Of a DNA stretch of 9,919 nt, positions 1 through 5,782 are shown piece after piece. The stretch is from assembly GCA_021826035.1 (NCBI GenBank), contig JAKBBE010000103.1, forward strand, positions 1 through 9,919, given 5' to 3'. Made by a program: the position numbers and the translations under genes. Below the pieces are notes generated by a model, which saw only the letters and a program-made list of their open reading frames with translations, had not been told where the DNA came from and did not search any database. Numbering within the stretch: position 1 is the stretch's first letter; every line of letters begins with the position of its first letter. Source of the stretch: Pseudomonadota bacterium (GTDB lineage: Bacteria > Pseudomonadota > Gammaproteobacteria > Steroidobacterales > Steroidobacteraceae).

Positions 1-383
1 TGGTCGAGATCAACACCACGCCGTTGATCGACGTCATGCTCGTGCTGTTGGTGACCCTGATCATTACGCTGCCGGTGATGACCCATTCGGTGAAGATGGA
101 TCTGCCGCAGAATCAGCATCAGCCGCCGAGCAAGCCGCCCGAGGTGATCAACCTCAGCATCGACTTCGACGGCACCATCACCTGGAACGGCACGGTGGTG
201 CCGAACATGCAGGTGCTGGACGGCTACTTCGCCAGCGAGTCGGTGAAGAACCCGCAGCCGGAGATCCACTTGAACCCCGACGGTATGGCCAAGTACGGCA
301 TCGTGGCGAGGGTGCTGGCGGATGCTCAGCGCAACCGAATGACCAAGATCGGTTTCGTCAATACCTCCGAATTCGCGCAATAG
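1..383 (+). CDS. exbD: ExbD-family biopolymer transporter, 3' part (5' end outside window)
   Basis: This is an inner-membrane proton-channel subunit of the TonB energy-transduction complex; with ExbB it uses the proton gradient to drive TonB, which powers outer-membrane receptors. The frame is open from base 3 and gives 126 residues before the TAG stop, so probably only a short cytoplasmic N-terminus is missing. The visible part opens with an ExbD/TolR hallmark (NTTPLIDVMLVLLV) whose Asp, codon at 30-32, matches the single proton-carrying membrane Asp of the family. One hydrophobic membrane segment follows, then a periplasmic domain with the usual ExbD ending (KYGIVARVLADAQRNRMTKIGFV). TolR is the main alternative, but this C-terminal motif and the TPR-protein neighbour fit ExbD of a TonB cluster better. 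ExbB and TonB are not visible and would be expected upstream. Confidence in the family is high; the specific partner system is inferred. Confidence 0.93.
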   Translation, partial: VEINTTPLIDVMLVLLVTLIITLPVMTHSVKMDLPQNQHQPPSKPPEVINLSIDFDGTITWNGTVVPNMQVLDGYFASESVKNPQPEIHLNPDGMAKYGIVARVLADAQRNRMTKIGFVNTSEFAQ

Positions 384-419
384 GCGCGGTTGGAAAATTC
401 ATCCATGCGAGAGAGTTTC

Positions 420-1673
420 ATGAAGTTCAAGGGCATTGTTGCGTCAGCGGCGCTCGGCGCCATGCTGGTGGGTGCAGTGAGCGTGCTGCACGTGACGCCG
501 GCGGTTGCCGCGGCGGCTCCGGCGAAGGCCATCACCCGCCCCGTGGCGCTGAAGCTGCAGGCGGCGCAGAAGGCGATCCAGGCGGGCAATTTGTCCGTGG
601 GCCTGGCCGACCTCGATCAGGTGTCGGGCATGCCGGCGGCGCACAAGAGCCCGTATGCGATGCACATCCTGAATCAGTTGTATGTGTTCGCGTACGAGAA
701 GACGCACAACTACCCGAAGCTCGCCCCGAAGCTCGAGGCGCTGCTGTCGGACGCGTACGTGACGCCGGCGCAGACGCAGCAGTTCACGGTGGCGCTGGCG
801 CAGATCTACTACCAGCTGCACAACTTCCCGAAGGCCATTCAGTACGGCTCCGAGGCGATTCAGAAGCACTACGCCGGAGCGTCGATGCAGACGCTGGTCG
901 GCCAGGCGTACTACCTGCAGGGCAACTGGAAGCAGACCATCGCCTATGAGCGGGGGCTTGCCAACGCGGCGATCAAGGCCGGCCAGAAGCCGAGCCAGCA
1001 GTCGCTGCAGCTGATCCAGAGCTCGTGCATGAAGCTGCACGACCAGGGCTGCCTGCTGAATGCGCTCGAGCAGCTGGTGGTGTACTACCCGCAGCGTCAG
1101 TACTGGCAGTACCTGCTGTTCCAGACGTTCAAGAGCATCAAGAGCGATGCGAACCTGCTCGAGGCCTATCGACTGGCGTTCGAGGTGGGCGTGATGCAGC
1201 AGGCGCACGAGTTCACCAGCTATGCCGAGCTCGCCATCGAGGCCGGCTCGCCCGGTGAGGCCGAGCTGGTGCTGAATTCGGCGCTGAAGAACAACGTGTT
1301 CACCGATCCGCACCAGAAGGCCAAGGCCGAGCGCATCCTGCAGGATGCCGAGAAGCGGGCCGCATCGGATCAGAAGACACTGAGCCACACCGCGGAGCTC
1401 GCCGCCAAGCAGGCGAAGGGCAATTCGGAGATCCGCGTGGGCCTCGCGTACTACGGCTATCAGCACTACCGCAAGGCCGTGCAGCTGTTCACCCAGGGCA
1501 TCGCCAAGGGCGGTCTCGCCCGTCCGGCCGAGGCCCATCTGCTGCTCGGTATTGCTGAGCTGAAGGCGGGCAACAAGGCGGCGGCGCAGAACGCATTCAA
1601 CAGCGTCAAGGGCGACCCGACGCTTCAGCGTCTGGCCGAGCTGTGGAGTCTGAAGGCGAAGTCGGCGGGCTGA
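420..1673 (+). CDS. secreted TPR-repeat protein, probable TonB-system accessory
   Basis: This is a 417-residue exported protein made largely of tetratricopeptide-like helical repeats. The ATG at 420 is chosen because it gives a clean signal peptide: MKFK, a hydrophobic stretch to about residue 28, and an AVA-type cleavage site near residue 30. A purine-rich GAGAG lies just upstream. Earlier in-frame starts at 390 (TTG) and 405 (ATG) would only add residues ahead of the signal. TPR-like helix pairs can be recognised around residues 122-147, 155-182 and 336-363 (LAYYGYQHYRKAVQLFTQGI), with another near 368-395. Only two cysteines are seen, C203 and C211, close enough to form a disulfide in the periplasm. 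The gene follows exbD by 36 bases, so the two are probably cotranscribed. TPR proteins are known neighbours of exbB-exbD-tonB clusters in several gammaproteobacteria, where they help TonB function. That role is inferred here; the TPR nature and export are well supported. Confidence 0.85.
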   Translation: MKFKGIVASAALGAMLVGAVSVLHVTPAVAAAAPAKAITRPVALKLQAAQKAIQAGNLSVGLADLDQVSGMPAAHKSPYAMHILNQLYVFAYEKTHNYPKLAPKLEALLSDAYVTPAQTQQFTVALAQIYYQLHNFPKAIQYGSEAIQKHYAGASMQTLVGQAYYLQGNWKQTIAYERGLANAAIKAGQKPSQQSLQLIQSSCMKLHDQGCLLNALEQLVVYYPQRQYWQYLLFQTFKSIKSDANLLEAYRLAFEVGVMQQAHEFTSYAELAIEAGSPGEAELVLNSALKNNVFTDPHQKAKAERILQDAEKRAASDQKTLSHTAELAAKQAKGNSEIRVGLAYYGYQHYRKAVQLFTQGIAKGGLARPAEAHLLLGIAELKAGNKAAAQNAFNSVKGDPTLQRLAELWSLKAKSAG

Positions 1674-1682
1674 TGCCCGCCG
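1663..1682 (+). other. GC-rich hairpin spanning the TPR-gene stop codon
   Basis: A perfect 8-bp stem, CGGCGGGC pairing with GCCCGCCG, encloses a four-base loop TGAT that contains the TGA stop of the TPR gene. No T-run follows, so it is not a standard intrinsic terminator. It could stabilise the 3' end of the exbD-TPR message, act as a partial terminator, or be a chance product of GC-rich coding sequence. The inverted repeat is seen directly; any role is inference. Confidence 0.5.
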
Positions 1683-1692
1683 GGTTGACCGT

Positions 1693-1704
1693 CTGATCGA
1701 TCAG
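1693..1704. promoter_or_regulatory. 12-bp perfect palindrome overlapping the peroxiredoxin RBS
   Basis: CTGATCGATCAG is a perfect palindrome in the 41-base gap before the peroxiredoxin gene, and its last two bases are the first two of the Shine-Dalgarno. It holds two GATC sites. As DNA it could be a dimeric repressor site; as RNA it could fold into a short stem that shades the ribosome binding site. It does not match an operator I can name, and GATC-rich palindromes arise easily in this base composition. Confidence 0.3.
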
Positions 1705-1708
1705 GAGG
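1703..1708 (+). promoter_or_regulatory. consensus Shine-Dalgarno of the peroxiredoxin gene
   Basis: AGGAGG lies six bases before the ATG at 1715. It is the strongest ribosome binding site among the clear gene starts in the window. It fixes the peroxiredoxin start and suggests high translation, as expected for an abundant antioxidant enzyme. Confidence 0.85.
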
Positions 1709-1714
1709 ATTTGC

Positions 1715-2197
1715 ATGGCGATTAAAGTCGGGGACCACATGCCTGCGGGCGTGTTGAAGACGATGAGCGCGGAAGGACCGAAGGATCTCACCAGCGAGGA
1801 GCTCTTCAAGGGCAAGAAGGTGGTGGTGTTCTCGGTGCCCGGAGCATTCACGCCGACCTGCGATGCGAAGCACCTGCCGGGCTTCGTGCAGCTGGCCGAT
1901 CAGATCCGCGCCAAGGGCGTGGACACCATCGCCTGCATGGCGGTGAACGACGTGTTCGTGATGAATGCCTGGGGCAAGGCCTCGGGCGTGGCGGACAAGG
2001 TGCTGATGCTGGCCGATGGCAATGGCGATTACGCCAAGGCCCTCGGTCTGGAGCTCGATGCCCGCGGTTTCGGCCTCGGGCTGCGCGGTCAGCGCTTCGC
2101 GTTGGTGATCGATGACGGCGTGGTGAGCTACGCCAACATCGAGGCGCCGGGCCAGTTCAAGGTGTCTGCCGCAGAGCACGTGCTGAGCCAGCTCTGA
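1715..2197 (+). CDS. Prx5-type peroxiredoxin
   Basis: This is a cytosolic thiol peroxidase that reduces hydrogen peroxide and organic hydroperoxides. It has 160 residues, the normal length for the Prx5/AhpE-like family. The active-site motif PGAFTPTCDAKHLPGF spans residues 42-57 with peroxidatic Cys49 and its conserved Pro42 and Thr46. Arg127, just before FALVIDDG, matches the conserved active-site arginine. The only other cysteine is Cys74, in the strand that carries a non-essential Cys in Prx5 proteins. No C-terminal resolving Cys is present, so the enzyme probably works as a 1-Cys type, recycled by glutathione/glutaredoxin or another external thiol; that partner is inferred. The start is fixed by the AGGAGG at 1703-1708. 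The gene lies 41 bases after the TPR gene and ends before a strong terminator, so it may be the last gene of that unit or have its own promoter in the gap; no convincing promoter is visible. Confidence 0.95.
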   Translation: MAIKVGDHMPAGVLKTMSAEGPKDLTSEELFKGKKVVVFSVPGAFTPTCDAKHLPGFVQLADQIRAKGVDTIACMAVNDVFVMNAWGKASGVADKVLMLADGNGDYAKALGLELDARGFGLGLRGQRFALVIDDGVVSYANIEAPGQFKVSAAEHVLSQL

Positions 2198-2232
2198 GCC
2201 GGTGATGCGCGGCGCTGGGCCGCAGTGATACG

Positions 2233-2267
2233 AAAAGGGGGTTCGCCGCGAGGCGAACCCCCTTTTT
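2233..2267. terminator. bidirectional intrinsic terminator between convergent genes
   Basis: An 11-bp perfect stem (2237-2247 with 2252-2262) closes a GCGA loop. It is preceded by AAAA and followed by TTTTT, so both strands give a hairpin plus U-tract. It sits between the peroxiredoxin gene reading rightwards and etfA reading leftwards, and can serve both. Confidence 0.95.
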
Positions 2268-2284
2268 CATGGCCGCTGCTCGGC

Positions 2285-3229
2285 TCAGCCGAGGAGCTTT
2301 TGCAACTGCGGGACGATCTCGAACAGATCGCCGACCAGACCGAAGTCCGCGACCTCGAAAATCGGTGCGTCCGGGTCTTTGTTGATCGCGACGATGGTGC
2401 GGGCGTCCTTGATGCCCGTCAGGTGCTGGATGGCCCCTGAGATCCCGATCGCCAGGTACAGCTCCGGGGCAATGATCTTGCCGGTCTGGCCGACCTGCAG
2501 TTCATTCGGCGCATAGCCGGCGTCGACGGCGGCCCGCGAGGCGCCGACGGCGGCCCCGAGCGTGTCGGCAAGCCCGTAGAGCAGCTGGAAGTTCTCCGCG
2601 CTGCCGAGTGCACGCCCGCCGGACACCACCCGGGCGGCGCTTTGCAGGTCGGGCCGGTCGCTGCGCGCGGCCGAGACCGACACGAAGCGGGTGTGGTGGG
2701 GCGGCTCCACCACGGGTGCGGCCGCCTCGATGTGCGCCGAGCCGCCGCCGGCCGCCGGCTGGAAGGACGCGGTGCGCACGGTGCCGACCACTTGGGCGCC
2801 GTCGAGCACCTCGACGGTGAGCACGGCGTTACCGGCGTAGATCGGGCGACGAAAGCGTGTCGCGCTCTCCACCGCCATGATGTCGCTCACCTGCACGGTC
2901 TTCAGCAGCGCCGCGATGCGCGGCATCAGATCCTTGCCGAAGGTGCTCGACGGGCCGAACACGTGCGTGTAGGGCGCGGCGAGTGCCGCGATCTGCGCAG
3001 CGATGGCCGCGGCGAGCGGATGGGCGTGCACGGGATGCTCGACGGTGAGCACCGTGCCGACGCCGGCGAGGGTTGCGGCCTGCTGCGCCAGATCAGTGGC
3101 GTCCGCAGCACAGATGACGACCGTGACGGCAGCGTCGGTCACCGTCGTGGCGCAGGCGACGCATTTGGCGGTCGCGACGCTGAGTGTGCGGCCGTCGTGT
3201 TCGGCGACGATGAGAATGTTCGGGTTCAT
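2285..3229 (-). CDS. etfA: electron transfer flavoprotein, alpha subunit
   Basis: This is the FAD-carrying subunit of the soluble EtfAB dimer, which takes electrons from acyl-CoA and related dehydrogenases and passes them to the membrane ETF:quinone oxidoreductase. It has 314 residues, the usual length for housekeeping EtfA. The N-terminal domain starts ILIVAEHDG. The C-terminal FAD domain is complete: GGRALGS near 204-210, [11 protein letters not shown] at 231-241, GQTGK at 247-251, GISGAIQH at 262-269, NKDPDAPIF at 283-291 and ADFGLVGD at 294-301. The ATG directly follows the etfB TAA stop without a single base between. AAAGGA nine bases before the start (3239-3244) is the Shine-Dalgarno, inside the end of etfB, which points to translational coupling. 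No ETF:quinone oxidoreductase or dehydrogenase gene is in the window. The short form and linkage to etfB indicate the beta-oxidation type rather than a bifurcating or FixAB type. Confidence 0.97.
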   Translation of the reverse strand: MNPNILIVAEHDGRTLSVATAKCVACATTVTDAAVTVVICAADATDLAQQAATLAGVGTVLTVEHPVHAHPLAAAIAAQIAALAAPYTHVFGPSSTFGKDLMPRIAALLKTVQVSDIMAVESATRFRRPIYAGNAVLTVEVLDGAQVVGTVRTASFQPAAGGGSAHIEAAAPVVEPPHHTRFVSVSAARSDRPDLQSAARVVSGGRALGSAENFQLLYGLADTLGAAVGASRAAVDAGYAPNELQVGQTGKIIAPELYLAIGISGAIQHLTGIKDARTIVAINKDPDAPIFEVADFGLVGDLFEIVPQLQKLLG

Positions 3230-3979
3230 TTACAGCAGTCCTTTGTGCTTCAGCGCCGCGAGTAGCTCGGCGGCATCGTTCACCCGCACACCCTTGCTGC
3301 GCTGCGCGGGCGGTTCATAGCGCAGCGTCTTCAGCTGCGCGCGCGGCGTGATGCCGAGGGACTCCAGCGTGAGGGTGTCGAGCGGCTTCTTCTTCGCCTT
3401 CATGATGTCCGGCAGCTTTACGTAGCGCGGCTCGTTCAGGCGCAGATCCACGGTCACAACCGCCGGCAGATCGACCTCGAGGGTCTCCAGTCCCGCGTCG
3501 ACTTCGCGCGTCACCTGAGCCTTGCCCTCGGTGAGTTCAATCTTCGAGGCAAAGGTGGCCTGCGGCCGATCCCACAGCGCCGCGAGCATCTGCCCGGTCT
3601 GACCGTTGTCATCATCGATCGCCTGCTTGCCGAGCAGCACCAGGAAGGGTTGCTCGCGCTCGATGAGCGTGCGCAGCACGCCGGCGGTGGCGAGCGGCTC
3701 GAGCGGGGTGTCGGTCTGCACGTGCAGCGCGCGGTCGGCGCCCATGGCGAGGCAGGTGCGCAGCTGCGGCTGGCAGTCCGCCGGACCCACCGTCACGACC
3801 ACCACTTCGTCGGCGGCGCCGCGCTCCTTGATGCGCAGCGCCTCCTCGAGTGCGATCTCATCGAAGGGGTTGACGCTCATCTTGACCCCGTCGGTGAGCA
3901 CGCCCGATCCGTCGGGCTTGACGCGGATGCGCACGTTGTAATCCACAACGCGCTTGATGCCGACCAGTATGCGTTTCAT
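3230..3979 (-). CDS. etfB: electron transfer flavoprotein, beta subunit
   Basis: This AMP-binding subunit of the EtfAB dimer docks onto partner dehydrogenases and supports electron flow to the FAD in EtfA. The ATG at 3979 gives MKRILVGIKRVVDYNVRIRV and exactly 249 residues, the standard EtfB length. An in-frame start further upstream (4012) would add residues unlike the family. Seen motifs are VNPFDEIALEEALRIKE (36-52), the nucleotide-binding GKQAIDDDNGQTG (117-129), and the family signature region 177-200. The latter includes the recognition loop LNEPRYVKLPDIMKAKKK, whose Leu189 matches the anchor leucine that inserts into dehydrogenase partners. It is the first gene of a two-gene operon with etfA. 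Its promoter must lie in the short gap before the divergent peptide transporter operon. The Shine-Dalgarno is weak (GCGAG close to the ATG). Confidence 0.97.
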   Translation of the reverse strand: MKRILVGIKRVVDYNVRIRVKPDGSGVLTDGVKMSVNPFDEIALEEALRIKERGAADEVVVVTVGPADCQPQLRTCLAMGADRALHVQTDTPLEPLATAGVLRTLIEREQPFLVLLGKQAIDDDNGQTGQMLAALWDRPQATFASKIELTEGKAQVTREVDAGLETLEVDLPAVVTVDLRLNEPRYVKLPDIMKAKKKPLDTLTLESLGITPRAQLKTLRYEPPAQRSKGVRVNDAAELLAALKHKGLL

Positions 3980-4041
3980 GATCTCGCCATCGTCACCAGA
4001 GAGTCCGGCCAATATAGCAGAGGATCGCGCTAAACTGAGTC
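3980..4041. promoter_or_regulatory. divergent promoter region of etfBA and the peptide transporter operon
   Basis: These 62 bases separate two genes read in opposite directions, so both promoters should lie here or extend slightly into the genes. On the minus strand TATATT (4011-4016) is a good -10 candidate for etfB, giving a leader of roughly 25 bases; no matching -35 hexamer is clear. On the plus strand TAAACT (4031-4036) resembles a -10 but sits only five bases before the oppB ATG. Together with the lack of a Shine-Dalgarno, that hints at a leaderless transcript. Locations of the hexamers are seen; their use is inferred. Confidence 0.45.
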
Positions 4042-4971
4042 ATGCTCGGTTACGCGCTGCGCCGTATTGCGGGGATCTTTCCGGTCCTGCTGATCCTGCT
4101 CACCGTATCGTTTTTCGTCATCCGTCTGGCCCCCGGCGGACCGTTCGCGGCGGCGCGGGCGCTCTCGGGGCGCACCCGCGCGCAGCTGCGCCAGCGCTAC
4201 GGACTCGATCGGCCGCTGGCCGTGCAATACGCGGCGTACCTGCGCGCGCTCGCGCACGGGGATCTCGGCCGCTCCTACAGCCTGCGCGATGAGCCGGTCG
4301 CCGGACTGATCGGTGCGGGGCTGCCGGTGAGTGCCGAACTCGGTGCCGCGGCGCTCGCGCTCGGTGCGCTCGGCGGCATCGCGCTCGGCATGGCGGCGGT
4401 GCTGCGCCGCGGCGGGGTGATCGACCGCGCGCTCTCGCCCCTGGCGGCCGTGACGCTCGCGCTGCCGAGCTTCGTCACCGGTCCGCTGCTCGCGCTCATC
4501 GTCGGGGTGTGGCTGCGCTGGCTGCCGGTGGCCGGCTGGCAGCCCGACACGCCGCGCGACCTGGTGTTGCCGGCGATCACACTGGCGCTGCCGCTGATCG
4601 CCTCGATCGCGCGCCTGACGCGCGCCAGTCTCCTCGAGGTGCTCAACGCGAGCTACATCCGCACCGCGCGTGCACGCGGCCTCGGTCGCGCGCGGGTCCT
4701 GTGGCGCCACGCACTGCGGCCGGCGCTGGTGCCCGTGGTGAGTTATCTCGGGCCGGCCGCGACGTATCTGGTCACCGGCTCGCTGGTCGTGGAGAGCGTG
4801 TTCGAACTGCCCGGGACGGGTCGCTACCTGGTGATGGGCGCGATCGACCGGGACTACACGTTGGTGATGGGCATGGTGCTGGTCTACGGCACGCTCACGC
4901 TGCTGGCGAACCTTGGGGCGGACCTGCTGCACGCCTGGCTCGATCCGCGGGTGCGCCATGAATCCCCGTGA
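4042..4971 (+). CDS. OppB/DppB-type ABC permease
   Basis: This inner-membrane permease is one half of the transmembrane channel of a peptide/nickel-type (PepT family) ABC importer. It has 309 residues, normal for the family. The N-terminus YALRRIAGIFPVLLILLTVSFFVIRLAPG contains the first membrane helix and the typical RLAPG(G)P motif. Several further hydrophobic segments follow. The cytoplasmic EAA loop, which contacts the ATPase, lies at about 205-229 (YIRTARARGLGRARVLWRHA). The C-terminal signature ESVFELPGTGRYLV (251-264) followed by AIDRDY is characteristic of OppB/DppB/GsiC proteins. It is the first gene of the operon. Its 3' end overlaps the next permease by 14 bases. No clear Shine-Dalgarno precedes the ATG. 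The substrate class is peptides by family, but related systems carry nickel, glutathione or other solutes, so no specific gene symbol is given. Confidence 0.93.
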   Translation: MLGYALRRIAGIFPVLLILLTVSFFVIRLAPGGPFAAARALSGRTRAQLRQRYGLDRPLAVQYAAYLRALAHGDLGRSYSLRDEPVAGLIGAGLPVSAELGAAALALGALGGIALGMAAVLRRGGVIDRALSPLAAVTLALPSFVTGPLLALIVGVWLRWLPVAGWQPDTPRDLVLPAITLALPLIASIARLTRASLLEVLNASYIRTARARGLGRARVLWRHALRPALVPVVSYLGPAATYLVTGSLVVESVFELPGTGRYLVMGAIDRDYTLVMGMVLVYGTLTLLANLGADLLHAWLDPRVRHESP

Positions 4972-5782
4972 GCCAAGGACGCGCGCGCGGCTCGCCGCTC
5001 TCGTGCTCGGCGCGCTGGTGGTGCTCGCGCTGTTGGGGCCGGCGGCCAGTCCGTACTCCTACCGCGCGCTCGACTGGCGGCACCTGGCGGTGCCGCCCGG
5101 GTTCATCGCGCACCATTGGCTCGGCACCGATGCGCTCGGGCGCGATCTGTACGTGCGCACGCTGAGCGGACTGCGCCTCTCGCTGCTGATCGGGGTGCTC
5201 GCCACGGGGGTGAGTGTGCTGATCGGGGTCGCGTGGGGGGCGGGCGCCGGTTGGGCGGGCGGGCGGGTCGATGCCGGGATGATGCGCGTGGTCGATGTGC
5301 TCTATGCGCTGCCGTACCTGTTCATCGTGCTGATCCTCGCGGCGCTGTTCGGGCGCGGCAACATCGCGGTGCTGCTGGTGGCGATCGGCGCGGTCGGCTG
5401 GCTGACGCTCGCGCGGGTGGTGCGCGCCCAGACGCTCTCGTTGAAGCGCCAGCCGTTCATGGAAGCGGCGCGCGCCGCAGGCTTGAGCGACCTGCAGATG
5501 CTGCGCCGGCACGTGCTGCCGAATCTCGCCGGCACCGTCGTGGTGTATGCCACGCTGATGGTGCCGCAGATGATCGTGTACGAGAGTTTTCTCAGCTTCC
5601 TCGGGCTCGGCGTCGAGCCCCCGCGCGCCAGTCTCGGCAGCCTGATCAACGCCGGGGCGCGCCAGATGTTGAGTGCCCCGTGGCTGCTGCTCGTGCCCGC
5701 GGTGGTGCTGATCGTGTTGCTGCTGGCGTTCAACGTCCTGGGGGATGCGCTGCGTGATGTCCTCGATCCCCACCAGCGCTGA
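4958..5782 (+). CDS. OppC/DppC-type ABC permease
   Basis: This is the second channel subunit of the same importer. The ATG at 4958 gives 274 residues beginning MNPREPRTRARLAALVLGAL, with an immediate first membrane helix. A longer reading from 4913 would only add a non-homologous cysteine-rich leader. Family landmarks are HWLGTDALGRDLYVRTLSG (53-71), the EAA loop FMEAARAAGLSDLQMLRRHV (167-186), and SFLGLGVEPPRASLGSLI (212-229). It is somewhat shorter than many OppC proteins, with a brief cytoplasmic N-terminus, but nothing essential is missing. The gene starts inside the end of the first permease gene, a sign of translational coupling and one complex. It overlaps the start chosen for the ATPase gene. 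Confidence 0.93.
   Translation: MNPREPRTRARLAALVLGALVVLALLGPAASPYSYRALDWRHLAVPPGFIAHHWLGTDALGRDLYVRTLSGLRLSLLIGVLATGVSVLIGVAWGAGAGWAGGRVDAGMMRVVDVLYALPYLFIVLILAALFGRGNIAVLLVAIGAVGWLTLARVVRAQTLSLKRQPFMEAARAAGLSDLQMLRRHVLPNLAGTVVVYATLMVPQMIVYESFLSFLGLGVEPPRASLGSLINAGARQMLSAPWLLLVPAVVLIVLLLAFNVLGDALRDVLDPHQR

Noticed and set aside
444..1538. Long minus-strand open frame of 364 codons opposite the TPR gene
   Set aside because: It has no family resemblance, and its Leu/Arg/His-rich composition is what GC-rich coding sequence gives when read backwards. The plus-strand TPR protein has a signal peptide and recognisable repeats.
2279..2293. Small inverted repeat CTCGGC-TCA-GCCGAG at the etfA stop codon
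   Set aside because: A 6-bp stem with a three-base loop and no T-tract, and the strong terminator next to it already explains transcript ending.
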